Part shown: positions 51,233 to 60,313 of the stretch, in pieces
Layout: the number at the start of each line of letters is the position of its first letter
Position numbering within the stretch: the stretch's first letter is position 1
DNA from: Helicobacter fennelliae
GTDB taxonomy: Bacteria > Campylobacterota > Campylobacteria > Campylobacterales > Helicobacteraceae
Direction of reading: 5' to 3'
Length of the DNA stretch: 64,000 nt
Assembly (NCBI RefSeq): GCF_900451005.1
Contig: NZ_UGIB01000001.1
Coordinates: forward strand, 1,116,001-1,180,000
Made by a program: the position numbers and the translations under genes
The notes under the pieces: model-generated
Database searches by the model: none
Seen by the model: only the letters and a program-made list of their open reading frames with translations
What the model was told of the DNA's origin: nothing

Positions 51233-52373
51233 CTATCTCACTTCACAATAAAGTGCCGTTTCTGCGATGATTGAATGATCGATTGGCTTGTGGATTTTGA
51301 ATTTATATCCTAGATTCCAAGATTCTATAAGTGGTTTGATGTCAAAAAAATCACTTCCTTGATGATAGATACTAATAAGCATAGCGGGCTTGTCTCTTGC
51401 GATCGTCTCTTTTGCGCCTTTGAGGAATTCCATCTCAAAGCCCTCTATATCGACTTTTATAAAGCCTACTTCGATGTTGTTCTCTTTTGTGTAGCTATCA
51501 AGTGTGATGATGTGGGTTTGCTCAATGATGGCTAAATTTTGTGCTTGAGGTGTGGAAGTAATCACACTTGAGCAACCGCCATCTACGGCTATTTGAAGCA
51601 TTTCATCTTTTGAGCCTAAGCCTTTATTGACAGGGATTATTTTTGTAGCATTGTTGAGTTGTAGTGTTTGGAGCAAAAGTTTATAGTTTGTTTGCGTGGC
51701 TTCAAAGGTATGGACGCTTTTATCGGTAAAATCCTGCAAAACAATCGCGCTATCACCTATATATCCGCCTACATCGATGATGTCTTTTTGGCGGAGTTTA
51801 TCGAGGTTTTCGATGAGATGCATATCGTGCTTGTTGAGTAGGACATGCTCACTAATGTGATTGGTCGGAAAAAAGTATCCATTATAGCTATATATGTTTG
51901 GAAGAGGATTGATGACATTTGGGTAAAACTCTGTGTGGAGCTTTGCTAGCCCTTGTAACTCTTCTTGGGTTAAATTCATACAAAAATTGTCATTATCGTT
52001 TTTTGCTTGCAGAAGTCTTCCGCATATCCGATAAACGCACTGCTTGCTTGCATTATCAAGCCCGCGACAAAGTGATTCTAGTTTTTCTTTGGCATTGTTT
52101 CTCTGAAGTATATCAACGACAGAATCTCGCATCATATCATCGACATAGAGTGTCGCTAGTGAGATTGTCTCCATTCTGCTTGATATTTTGAGTCCGCATA
52201 TTTTGATGACGACTGCACTAACAATGGTTAGTTCTTGCCCCCCCCCCCATAGAGCCTCTTTTATAGCGAATCCTTTGAATGATTGGTAAAGAAAAAAATC
52301 GCAATGTCATTTGACCCATAATTGTAGAATGAATGCCAAAGTTATTCAGCCGCTCGATTCCAAAAATTTTCAT
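51233..52373 (-). CDS. FkbM-family methyltransferase, frame interrupted by poly-G tract (phase-variable)
   Basis: SAM-dependent methyltransferase probably O-methylating a sugar. The catalytic part shows DVGGYIGDSAIVLQDF, then NKGLGSKDEMLQI and VGFIKVDIEGFEMEFLKGA, typical of FkbM. The start with a proper ribosome-binding site (AAGGAGTAAAA) is ATG 52373 (MKIFGIERLNNFGIHST). This frame enters 11 G at 52248-52238 and stops within about 20 bases. With 10 or 13 G it joins the downstream frame as a 379-residue protein. As sequenced only an internal ATG at 52174 opens the methyltransferase frame (313 residues), without a convincing ribosome-binding site, so the state is probably OFF. Confidence 0.82.
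52238..52248. repeat. C11/G11 phase-variation tract in the FkbM gene
   Basis: Eleven C on the plus strand, about 43 codons into the minus-strand gene, again directly after an ATG codon. ON at 10 or 13. Confidence 0.9.
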
Positions 52374-52668
52374 TTTTACTCCTTATTTGAGATGTGTAAG
52401 GGGGTATTATAGCTAAAATTTTGAGAATTGAGATTTTGCGCAGATAAGATTTGGATTCTAGAATCTAGATTCTGTGAAAACAAAAAGAGCGTGTAAAAAA
52501 TTCTCTATTTTAAGATGAGTTTGCAAGGGCTTGCAAGGGCTTGATAGATTGTGAAATTTTGAGAAAGGAGATAAGGCTAGTCGCCTATCGACGAAACGAA
52601 AAACAAACTCGCAGCTCAAATCGCTTAAAAGCTAGAATTTAGAATCTATGGAAATTGGAATCCAGAAT
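52374..52668. repeat. intergenic copy of the TTTGCAAGGG element
   Basis: The stretch 52490-52650 resembles 7510-7690: TAAGATGAGTTTGCAAGGGC, two tandem units instead of five, TTGATAGATTGTGAA, a variable middle, then AAACTCGCAGCTCAAATCGC. The first 115 bases hold the upstream region of the FkbM gene. No gene is seen. Confidence 0.8.
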
Positions 52669-53760
52669 CTAAAATCCAGTAACGCGCACACCAAGCCCAA
52701 TTCTATTAGACATCATATTGTATTCATACAAGCTATCGCCATAGCCATAGAAATATTGCGCATATAAAGAGATAAATTTCGTCATCGCAAAAGCATAGCC
52801 TAGTCGCACTGATGCATGGTATCGAGTATAATCAGAAATCAAAGGCGCAAAATGCACTTCAACAAGATTGCGCTTGTGGCGATAATATAATTTTACATTT
52901 GCGTATCCTAGGTATTGATCTAAATCAGGATTATCTCTTCGATCGCTTAGATAAGGCCACGCACTCAAATGCGCGCCAAACCCTTTGACTTCAAAAATAG
53001 CCTCAAACATAATGCGATTTGTCCCGCTTCGAGATCGGCAATTTGGTGAGCTATTGTTATTTGCGTCTCTTACGCACTCATCGCCCCCGATTCCATTGCT
53101 ATAATGTAAAAATCCTATGCGCAATTCTTTGATTCCAAATCTCCCCTCAAACGGATACGAATAAAACACGCTTGGCTTATAATCTGTATCTCGAATAGGG
53201 CTAGAATAGCGAAAATTAAATTGCTGAAACCACATTGTTTGCGTATATCCAAAAAATATCGATCCTTTTGTCCAAAGTGCGTTTGTCCAAACCGGAATCT
53301 TTGCGCTGACTTGAAATTTTAACTCTGTATTCATATTGTTGCCATAAATATAATACGGACCTAAGCTTTGCCATAGGATCATATATGTGCCTTCATGCTC
53401 CAAAAGCTTCATAAGATTATCATAGGATTTGTCTTTTTGTTTGTGTTGTTTGGGTGGGGCTTCTTTAATGCTTTGTGTAGAATCTTGCTCTGCTAGTGTT
53501 GGCTGCAAATGAGTCATATTAATTTGTGATGTGTTTGTTTGCGTGTCAATAGCATTTGTGGTAGCATTCGTGGTAGTGGGCATATTTGATGTGGTGGCAT
53601 GAGATTTTGTGCTAGGTTTTGTGTCAGATTCTACACTAGAATCTATGCTAGAGTCTTTAGATTCTGTGCTAGATTCTGAAGTTGAAGGTGTGGCAGATGA
53701 TTGCGCTATTTGTGGTAGCAATGCAATAGCACAGACCAAAGCTCGTATATAATGCAGCAT
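52669..53760 (-). CDS. pldA: outer-membrane phospholipase A
   Basis: Beta-barrel phospholipase of 363 residues. A signal peptide (ALVCAIALLPQIAQSSA) is followed by about 85 residues of Ser/Thr/Asn-rich sequence, partly built from AGAATCTA words, then the barrel. The catalytic His219 and Ser221 lie in GFLHYSNG, the same His-x-Ser-Asn-Gly pattern as E. coli OMPLA, and alternating barrel strands run to the C-terminal Phe of VRVTGF. It probably changes envelope phospholipid composition and haemolytic behaviour, as in H. pylori. The start at 53760 has AAGGGAATTT upstream. Confidence 0.93.
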   Translation of the reverse strand: MLHYIRALVCAIALLPQIAQSSATPSTSESSTESKDSSIDSSVESDTKPSTKSHATTSNMPTTTNATTNAIDTQTNTSQINMTHLQPTLAEQDSTQSIKEAPPKQHKQKDKSYDNLMKLLEHEGTYMILWQSLGPYYIYGNNMNTELKFQVSAKIPVWTNALWTKGSIFFGYTQTMWFQQFNFRYSSPIRDTDYKPSVFYSYPFEGRFGIKELRIGFLHYSNGIGGDECVRDANNNSSPNCRSRSGTNRIMFEAIFEVKGFGAHLSAWPYLSDRRDNPDLDQYLGYANVKLYYRHKRNLVEVHFAPLISDYTRYHASVRLGYAFAMTKFISLYAQYFYGYGDSLYEYNMMSNRIGLGVRVTGF

Positions 53761-54079
53761 AAATTCCCTTTGATTGTCTGATTCTTTTGTGATTGTCTTT
53801 AATCTTTGTCAATATTCTTTGATTTTTTTATTTAATCTCTCAAAGTTTTTTATTTTTGTTTTTTATTATTTTTTTGCTTAAATTTTCTTGCTTGGTTTGC
53901 CTTAGAGCTTACTTCTGATAATAAGCTGATAACAAGCCGATAATAAGTATGGTTGAATTGTCTTTAGATACTGCTTTATCGCTTGAATAAATCTTGCAAT
54001 TCTCCCAAAGAATCTTTAACTTTTGATTAATAATGTAGGCAAAATAAGACAAAGTTGCCTTAAAAAAAGATAAAAATAT
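53761..54079. other. AT-rich intergenic region
   Basis: Probable pldA promoter region on the minus strand, with long T runs. GATAATAAGCTGATAACAAGC followed by CGATAATAAG forms short direct repeats near 53917-53950. No gene or clear hairpin is seen. Confidence 0.5.
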
Positions 54080-55087
54080 TTATAAAATAATTTGCAATTC
54101 CGGGATATTTTTGTATTCTTTAGCGACTTCGTGGAATCTATGCAGAAAAAATTTATTTCGATCTGCTAAATCCTTGACAATATCTTGAAGCATATAGCGA
54201 GGAAGTTCATTTGCAGCATTCAGGCAAGCCACAGCAAAAACCTGTTCATCGGGGTTTGTGAGAGAATCTTTGAGGGCTTTCATGTGATATGTGTAGAGTT
54301 GCTTTTGTTCTTTTTCTTTGTTTTGCTCTGTCTGAAGGAGCATAAGAAGCTCTTTGAGATCAGCGATAGTAGATGAGTTGAGATAGTGCATACCAAAGCC
54401 ATGTGAAAGCTCTAAAATCTCTTGAATGAGGTTTGTTTTTTCTTCGCTTTTGTTGTAGAAGCTTTTATAATTTGCCTCAAGCTCGCTTGGTAGATGCTCT
54501 TTGATGATCTCAAGCTTTGTATCTGCAATGTCTTGAAGCTGTTGAATGTATTGTTTGTCTTTAGATTTTAGGTAGGTTTCTTTGAGGAGTTTGAGATTGG
54601 ATTTTTGGCTTTGATAATAATCCATCAACTCATCTCTTTCTTCGATAGGCAAAGCATTGAGATTATTTTCTATTTGCTCAAGCCAAAACTCTTGCAATTC
54701 ATAGACTTTGATTCTCACCATTTTTTCAAGCTGAGTCATTTTGATATTTTGCATACCCACATAGAGCAATTCAATGAGTTCATTTGGAGCATAAATATCC
54801 ATAAAATCATCAAGTAATTCATAAAGTTTGATATGGTGCTGATTGATTATGCTAATGATTTGTGGTGTCAGCTCTTTTGGGGTTGTGTGTATGGAAATGC
54901 CTGATGGCTCATGACTGGATTCAAATGCTTGGAAGGATTGCTTGTAGTTATTTAGAAAAGTTGTGGCTTTTTGCTGATAGGCATTACTAATTTCTTCATC
55001 ATTCATTTTTTCGATTTGCGCTTCAGTGAAGCCATTGTTTTTGAGATACGCGCTCATAAGTTGCGTATCATAATACTGCATTTTCAT
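54080..55087 (-). CDS. helical cytoplasmic protein, function unknown
   Basis: 335 residues without signal peptide or membrane helix. It is strongly helical and charged (EKMVRIKVYELQEFWLEQIENNLNALP, ELMDYYQSQKSNLKLLKETYLKSK). The first 35 residues (YDTQLMSAYLKNNGFTEAQI) look like a small UBA-type or three-helix unit. An AACLNAANELPRYML-like segment (VFAVACLNAANELPRY) near 290 resembles nothing I can name. The start ATG 55087 has AAGGA ten bases upstream. An ATG two codons later is equally possible. It stands alone, divergent from hemB. I do not recognise the family. Confidence 0.6.
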   Translation of the reverse strand: MKMQYYDTQLMSAYLKNNGFTEAQIEKMNDEEISNAYQQKATTFLNNYKQSFQAFESSHEPSGISIHTTPKELTPQIISIINQHHIKLYELLDDFMDIYAPNELIELLYVGMQNIKMTQLEKMVRIKVYELQEFWLEQIENNLNALPIEERDELMDYYQSQKSNLKLLKETYLKSKDKQYIQQLQDIADTKLEIIKEHLPSELEANYKSFYNKSEEKTNLIQEILELSHGFGMHYLNSSTIADLKELLMLLQTEQNKEKEQKQLYTYHMKALKDSLTNPDEQVFAVACLNAANELPRYMLQDIVKDLADRNKFFLHRFHEVAKEYKNIPELQIIL

Positions 55088-55242
55088 ATTTGCTTTGTCC
55101 TTATATCCATTTTGTTTGTTTCTTTTGGGTTTAGTTAGGTTTTGGATTCTATCATTTTAGGTTTAAAGTAACTTTATATAACAACATGCTATATTTACGG
55201 GCTAGATTTTATATTTACTTAAAGGCTTGTGAAAGGTTTGTG

Positions 55243-56211
55243 ATGTTTAGACGTATGCGTAGATTGCGGTTTAATGCGGGTATTCGTGATTTGGTTAGAG
55301 AGACAAGATTGGATATTTCAGATTTTATTTTTCCTCTTTTTGTAATCGAAGGCGAGGGGATAAAAAACGAAATCACCTCAATGCCGGGCATTTATCAAAT
55401 GAGTATTGATGAGATTCTCAAAGAATGCGAGGAGTTAGAGAGATTGGGAATGACTCATATTTTGCTTTTTGGGATTCCATCACATAAAGATGCGAGCGGA
55501 AGAGAGGCGTTAAATCAAAACAATATCGTGTGTCAATGCATTAGAGCTATCAAAAATGCTTATCCAAAGTTTGTCATCACAGCGGATTTATGCTTTTGTG
55601 AATACACAGATCACGGGCATTGCGGGATACTTGATATGGGATTAAAATCTGTTGATAATGACAAGACATTGCAGATTCTAGCGCAGCAGGCTGTCGTGCT
55701 AGCTCGTGCTGGGGCTGATATTATCGCACCTAGCGCATCTATGGACGGCATGGTGCTTCATATCAGAAATGGACTTGATACGCATAATTTTACGCATATT
55801 CCGATTATGAGCTATTCGACAAAGTTTGCAAGCGCGTATTATGGACCATTTCGAGATGTGGCAAATTCTGCTCCAAGTTTTGGCGATAGAAAAAGCTATC
55901 AGCAAGACATCGCCAATCGCAGAGAAGCCATACTAGAATCTAAAATAGATGAACAAGAGGGCGCAGACATTATTATGGTAAAGCCCGCACTTGCTTTTTT
56001 GGATATCATACGAGATATTAGGGAGCAGAGCTTGCTTCCATTGGCTGCGTATAATGTCAGCGGAGAATACGCCATGCTTAAAGCCGCTCAAAAATCTGGT
56101 GTGATTGATTATGAGCGCGTGCTTTTGGAGACTTTGGTAGGATTTAAGAGAGCAGGGGCTGACATCATCATCTCATATCACGCCAAAGAAATAGCAAAGA
56201 TACTTTCATAA
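55243..56211 (+). CDS. hemB: delta-aminolevulinic acid dehydratase (porphobilinogen synthase)
   Basis: Condenses two 5-aminolevulinate molecules to porphobilinogen in haem synthesis. Starting at ATG 55243 ([21 protein letters not shown], behind AAAGG) it has 322 residues, the family's length; an upstream in-frame ATG at 55186 adds an unsupported 19 residues. The metal-site region is [17 protein letters not shown]. Active-site lysines are in [15 protein letters not shown] and [13 protein letters not shown], and [14 protein letters not shown] precedes the first. It overlaps rluB by one base. Confidence 0.96.
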   Translation: MFRRMRRLRFNAGIRDLVRETRLDISDFIFPLFVIEGEGIKNEITSMPGIYQMSIDEILKECEELERLGMTHILLFGIPSHKDASGREALNQNNIVCQCIRAIKNAYPKFVITADLCFCEYTDHGHCGILDMGLKSVDNDKTLQILAQQAVVLARAGADIIAPSASMDGMVLHIRNGLDTHNFTHIPIMSYSTKFASAYYGPFRDVANSAPSFGDRKSYQQDIANRREAILESKIDEQEGADIIMVKPALAFLDIIRDIREQSLLPLAAYNVSGEYAMLKAAQKSGVIDYERVLLETLVGFKRAGADIIISYHAKEIAKILS

Positions 56212-56969
56212 TGCGTCTTAATGTATATATATCTCATCATTCTGCGTATTCTAGACGTGAAGCAGATGAGCTCATCAAGCAAGGACGCGTCAATATCGAG
56301 AGACAAAAAGCAAATCTAGGCGATAGTATTGATGAGGGGCAGAGGGTTTTTATTGATGGTAAGCCACTTGCAAAGGCTAAAGAAGAGCAATACACAGCGA
56401 TTGTGTACCATAAGCCAAAAGGTGAGCTTGTAAGCAAAAAAGACGATCGGGGTCGCAGGGTTATTTATCAGAGTTTGGGTAAAAAATACAACGGATTTGT
56501 GCCTGTTGGGAGGCTTGATTTTGCAAGTGAGGGGTTGCTTATTTTGAGTGATTCAAAAAAGGTCGTTCATGCGCTTATGCATAGTGATTTGGAGCGAGAG
56601 TATATCATCAAAATCGACACATTCATCACGCAAGAAATGATAGAATCTATGCAGCAGGGGCTAAGCCTTAAAGATACCAAAAATGGCGCACATAAATTAA
56701 GCAAAATCACAACAATGACTATCGCGCCTTTTGTGCGATATGAGATTTTGAAAAACACCCCTCATCATTCTCGACTCAAAGTAACGCTCACAGAAGGGCA
56801 GAATCGTGAGCTAAGAAGGTTTTTTGGACATTTTAAGGCAAATGTCTTGGATCTAAGGCGCGTGCGATATGGGTGGATTCATCTTAATCATTTGCCTGTG
56901 GGTAAAGTGCGGTTTTTGCAGAGAGATGAGTATAAGCAGTTGCGTGTATTTTTAGATTCTAGAATCTAA
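56211..56969 (+). CDS. rluB: RsuA/RluB-family pseudouridine synthase
   Basis: Makes pseudouridine in rRNA. The 252 residues have an N-terminal S4 RNA-binding domain (1-60, LNVYISHHSAYSRREADELIKQGRVNI) and the synthase domain with Asp103 in VGRLDFASEGLLIL. EGQNRELRRFFGHFKANVLDLRRVRYGWI is the characteristic C-terminal motif. RluB (23S), RluE/F and RsuA (16S) differ little by eye, so the target is not certain. The start codon overlaps the hemB stop. The gene ends with TTTTTAGATTCTAGAATCTAA, an inverted AGAATCTA pair that could act as a terminator. Confidence 0.88.
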   Translation: MRLNVYISHHSAYSRREADELIKQGRVNIERQKANLGDSIDEGQRVFIDGKPLAKAKEEQYTAIVYHKPKGELVSKKDDRGRRVIYQSLGKKYNGFVPVGRLDFASEGLLILSDSKKVVHALMHSDLEREYIIKIDTFITQEMIESMQQGLSLKDTKNGAHKLSKITTMTIAPFVRYEILKNTPHHSRLKVTLTEGQNRELRRFFGHFKANVLDLRRVRYGWIHLNHLPVGKVRFLQRDEYKQLRVFLDSRI

Positions 56970-57374
56970 TTTCCATGAGATATAAATCCTAGCTTTTAAG
57001 TGATTTGAGCTACGAGATTTGTTTTTCGCTTCGTCAATGAACCATGAGTTTTATTTCTTTGAAGTTCTATTTTCTCGCTCTCAAACTTCACAATCTATCA
57101 AACTCTTGCAAACTCATCTTAAAATCTAGAATTTTTTTATACGCTTTTGTGTTTGCATAGAATCTAAAATCAAAAAGTGGATTGCCACGCAAAATTTGAA
57201 AATTTTGCTCGCAATTGAGGGGGTAGGCTTGTCATTGCGAGCAAGGTTTATCCTTGCGTGGCAATCCAGAGAATCTAGAATCTAAAATATCTCGTCATTT
57301 TGAATTAGCAAAATAAAATCCTGCAAGATAAAATCCTGTGGGTTATTTGTATTTCAAAGAAGATTTTGCAAGGG
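56970..57374. repeat. intergenic mosaic: inverted copy of the TTTGCAAGGG element plus palindromes
   Basis: About 56985-57145 is the 7.5/52.5 kb element in reverse orientation (AGCGATTTGAG-type end, then CAATCTATCAAACTCTTGCA with a single unit). About 57177-57272 is a pair of GGATTGCCACG palindromes with inner stems AAAATTTGAAAATTTT and CAAGGTTTATCCTTG. No gene. Confidence 0.8.
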
Positions 57375-57692
57375 CTATTTTTGCACTACATAATCACGCA
57401 ATACTTTCAAACAAACGCGTATGGATTTTCTGTTTTTGGAAGAGAATGGCAAAAATTTGCCAAGTATCCAGAGCTGTCCAAAAATAAATGCTTTTATTGT
57501 GGGATTTAGTTGGTGTGAGCCCAAAAAAAGCTTATCGCGCGAATCTTTGATAGGGTAAAATCTATCAAAATTCTTAAGTTTATAGATTTTATTTAGCACA
57601 CTCCAAATGCTTTGATCATGCCTGTTTTCAATGAAGGTTTTATCGTTTGGAATCGAGGAAGGGATTCTGATAAAATCATCAAATAATCCTAT
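57375..57692 (-). pseudogene. 3' remnant of a glycosyltransferase-like gene
   Basis: An open frame of 105 codons with no start codon at its head: it begins after TAA at 57695 and includes DDFIRIPSSIPNDKTFIENRHDQSIWSVLNKIYK. The FIENRHDQSIWS segment is a pattern I associate with the C-terminal end of a family of polysaccharide glycosyltransferases, so this looks like a truncated remnant. The only Met is at 57599, after that motif. It marks the edge between core genes and the accessory region. The family call is from memory of the motif only. Confidence 0.5.
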
Positions 57693-58147
57693 TTATAGTG
57701 TTTTATAAGACTTTAATTGTAAGAAGTTCCCTTAAAAGTTCCCAAATGACAAAAGTTTTAATTCAGCAAGATAAAAGCTTAAAATTACATTAAATATATA
57801 ATTTAAGATAAAATCTAAAATTAGATTTTATCTTAAAAATCCTAATCGGTCAAGTAATTTTGCGTAAAGTCAAAATTACCAACATATTTTGTGTGGCAGA
57901 TACCACACAAATAAATATTGCTTTGATAAATGCCTCGCATTTCTAAAAGCAGAGGAAAAACTCCAAAATAAAAAGTTATTAGGGTAAAGCAGGGTGATTA
58001 TCAATACCAAATTCTTTTTTGGTGTTTTATTACCATTTTTAGAAAAGCGAAGCTTTTATCAAAATGCCATAATCAAGCCCTATTCTCATCACGCACTTAA
58101 CTAAAATTTGTTACAATGCTTTACACATATAAAAACAAAGGGGAACT
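57693..58147. other. AT-rich junction region with a perfect 16-bp hairpin
   Basis: No gene. TTAAGATAAAATCTAA and its complement flank AA at 57803-57836, a perfect stem of 16 with a 2-base loop, which could be a bidirectional terminator or a recombination site. Further downstream, short AAAGCAGGGT and TTTTGGTGTTTTATTACC stretches show no recognisable feature. Confidence 0.55.
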
Positions 58148-58198
58148 ATGACAGTATCCACGACATTTTTTGGCACAATAATCTTTAATTATGAATAA
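58148..58198 (+). CDS. 16-residue leader ORF overlapping the DUF4145 gene
   Basis: ATG at 58148 sits behind AAAGGGGAACT, the best ribosome-binding site in the area, and encodes MTVSTTFFGTIIFNYE before TAA. That stop lies inside the first codons of the DUF4145 gene, whose own ATG at 58191 has no ribosome-binding site. Ribosomes ending on the short frame could reinitiate there. It may be a coupling leader, or the real 5' end of a gene whose start has moved. Uncertain. Confidence 0.4.
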   Translation: MTVSTTFFGTIIFNYE

Positions 58199-58880
58199 CA
58201 AATTTGTTCCCCCAAGCTTTTATCAAAAAGCTTTTACTTGTCCATATTGTAAAGTATTAGCTCAAATAGAATGGCAAGCCTTATATGATGGAAATGCTTA
58301 TAAATTAGGCTATTCTATCCATATTGCGATATGCCAAGTATGCAAGAATTATAGTCTTTGGCAAAGATGTGGATTCTCGCAAAATGGTAAGCCACAATTA
58401 GTAGAGGAAATGCTCTATCCCAAATCATCTGCCATTCCTCCAGCAGAGGATATGCCTGAATCCATTAAGGCAATCTATCAGGAAGCCTCTAATGTCTTAG
58501 GGGATTCTCCTAGAGCAGCTTGTGCTTTGTTGCGTCTAGCTTTGCAGGAGCTAATGGTGTATTTAAGGGATAATTTTGCAGAATACAAAAGTCTTAAGGG
58601 TAAAAATATTAATGAGGATATTAAAGAACTTGTCAAATTGGGACTTTCTCCAAAGGTGCAAAAAGCCTTAGATATTGTGCGTATCGCAGGAAATAATGCG
58701 GTGCATTCTACAAAAGAGCTAGATATAAATGATAATCCACGCATTGCCTATAAACTCTTTGAAATGTTGAATTTTATTGTGCAGGAGATGATAACGCGTC
58801 CTAAGGAAATTGATAACCTTTTTGAGGATAATATACCAGAGGGTGCAAAAGAAGCAATTGAGAAAAGAGATAAAAAGTAG
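58191..58880 (+). CDS. DUF4145-domain protein
   Basis: 229 residues with an N-terminal zinc ribbon (Cys17, Cys20, Cys48, Cys51 in CPYC and CQVC) and a central helical DUF4145 domain: ASNVLGDSPRAACALLRLALQELMVYL, then KGKNINEDIKELVKLGLSPKVQKALDIVRIAGNNAVHS. DUF4145 proteins are common in mobile and defence-type regions, often beside restriction or nuclease genes, but none is biochemically defined to my knowledge. The start is by homology; a preceding 16-codon frame may couple its translation. It is followed by the GHKL ATPase gene after 75 bases with a separate promoter. Confidence 0.8.
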   Translation: MNNKFVPPSFYQKAFTCPYCKVLAQIEWQALYDGNAYKLGYSIHIAICQVCKNYSLWQRCGFSQNGKPQLVEEMLYPKSSAIPPAEDMPESIKAIYQEASNVLGDSPRAACALLRLALQELMVYLRDNFAEYKSLKGKNINEDIKELVKLGLSPKVQKALDIVRIAGNNAVHSTKELDINDNPRIAYKLFEMLNFIVQEMITRPKEIDNLFEDNIPEGAKEAIEKRDKK

Positions 58881-58938
58881 ATGTAAATCTTAAGCCTTTT
58901 TTTAACCTCAATTATTTTTCAATTATTTTCTTTGAGTG

Positions 58939-58949
58939 TATGCTATAAT
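58939..58949 (+). promoter_or_regulatory. extended -10 promoter abutting the GHKL ATPase start
   Basis: TATGCTATAAT contains TGCTATAAT (extended -10), ending seven bases before the ATG at 58956. Transcription would begin at or within one or two bases of the start codon, implying a leaderless or nearly leaderless mRNA. Confidence 0.5.
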
Positions 58950-58955
58950 AATTTT

Positions 58956-60014
58956 ATGAAAAAAGTTTATAATTCAAAAAAATATTGTTATTATTGTAAT
59001 AAAATAAGAGCGAAATATCAGGAAAAAAGACAACGAAAAAGAACAAATAGGGTTCGGAGCAACAATAAACAGGACAATTCATTTGGTTATAAGTCATTAG
59101 AGCTTAACCAAAAAGATATACATAAAATTATAAAAGATACAATAGCTCTTTCAAAGAATCCTAAAGGCTTTAAAATTAGCTTTAGAAAATTAAAAAGGTT
59201 TGATTTGGGTTTATGCTTGCTTTTTACAAGTTTATTAGAGTATTTCAGTGAAAGCAAGGATATTTCATTCAGATTTAGAGAAGATTTAATGCCTAAAGAC
59301 AAAAACATAAAAAATATGTTTATCCAAACAGGAATCTTTCAAATTTTATGCAATAAGCCTACCCAAAATCAAGCAGGAAAATTGTGTATCTTAAAAATTT
59401 CCCTTGATAACCAAAAAAAATTAAAGCAGGCACTTCTAAGAATCTCTAAAGAGATAGTTCATTTTTCTCTTAATCAAATTAGAGCTGATAATAAAAAAGC
59501 AAGAGATTATTTAATGAAAATATTTTTAGAGCTTATGGTTAATATACAACAACACGCTGACACTAATAAAACAATATATCTAGCTGGCGAGGTTCAGCGA
59601 GAAGTGATAAAGTTTGCCCTTTTAGATAAGGGAATAGGTTTTGCTGCTGCTATCAAAAAGCGAAGTAGTGTGAAAGATTCTATTAAAGACAGCTTTGATG
59701 AAGGAGCTATTCGGAAAAATTATGTAAAGATTATATTTGAATCTAATAATGAAAGGCACAGAAACTATGATGGAGAAAATATTAAAAGAGGTAATGGAAC
59801 AAAAAGACTAGAAGAGAGCATAAAAAAATGTAAAGGAGCAAAAATGCAAATCGTATCTAAGAAAGACTTTTATGAATTAAATTTTAACAAAGATGAGTTA
59901 AAATACTGCTCCAATAGTGATAGGATTAAGGAACATAAAGCAATCGGTACTTTGATAAGCTTTGAATTACCAATAAGAGAGTTTTTGAAAGGATTTCAAG
60001 ATGATAACATTTAA
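58956..60014 (+). CDS. GHKL-type ATPase, cluster with a STAS-like protein
   Basis: 352 residues from ATG 58956 (a TTG at 58932 would add eight residues but overlaps the promoter). The N terminus has a CYYC pair in a very basic segment. From about 185 the Bergerat ATP-binding motifs appear: N-box FLELMVNIQQH (Asn about 196), G1 box FALLDKGIGF (Asp about 223), and G2-like RGNGTKRLEESIKKCKGA (about 278). There is no phospho-acceptor His motif and no receiver, so it is not a usual histidine kinase. The last about 30 residues (HKAIGTLISFELPIREF) are the closing strand. It overlaps the next gene by 14 bases. The pair recalls ATPase/anti-sigma modules in layout only. Confidence 0.72.
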   Translation: MKKVYNSKKYCYYCNKIRAKYQEKRQRKRTNRVRSNNKQDNSFGYKSLELNQKDIHKIIKDTIALSKNPKGFKISFRKLKRFDLGLCLLFTSLLEYFSESKDISFRFREDLMPKDKNIKNMFIQTGIFQILCNKPTQNQAGKLCILKISLDNQKKLKQALLRISKEIVHFSLNQIRADNKKARDYLMKIFLELMVNIQQHADTNKTIYLAGEVQREVIKFALLDKGIGFAAAIKKRSSVKDSIKDSFDEGAIRKNYVKIIFESNNERHRNYDGENIKRGNGTKRLEESIKKCKGAKMQIVSKKDFYELNFNKDELKYCSNSDRIKEHKAIGTLISFELPIREFLKGFQDDNI

Positions 60015-60309
60015 TTTTAACGAATACACTTCAACGCCTTATGCTAGAAATGCAGAGCACGATGAGGAGAGAAATGGTGAGGATTTTGAAAAAAAATATC
60101 TCTCTCAATGGATTAAAGATAAACAAGAGACTTTAATCAAGGTTGATAATCTTGAATTGCCATTTTCTGATTCCTTTGTGGATGCAAGTTTTTGCAAATT
60201 AATACGACAAGATAGAGAATCATTTGACAAATACATTAAAATAGACGATAAAACAGAAGACGAAAAAGATTTGCTTACTACTATTAAAGAAGTTTTAGCT
60301 AGAGATTAA
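60001..60309 (+). CDS. STAS-like (DUF4325-type) small protein
   Basis: 102 residues. The central NLELPFSDSFVDASFCKLIR is the part that suggests the STAS-like DUF4325 family, in which a Ser/Ala-containing helix start follows a short strand, but the N-terminal 45 residues (YTSTPYARNAEHDEERNGEDFEKKY) are unusual for it. Proteins of this family are often encoded beside a GHKL ATPase, as here. It starts within the ATPase gene (14-base overlap), indicating coupled translation, and is four bases from the third gene. The family call is moderate. Confidence 0.55.
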   Translation: MITFNFNEYTSTPYARNAEHDEERNGEDFEKKYLSQWIKDKQETLIKVDNLELPFSDSFVDASFCKLIRQDRESFDKYIKIDDKTEDEKDLLTTIKEVLARD

Positions 60310-60313
60310 GGCT

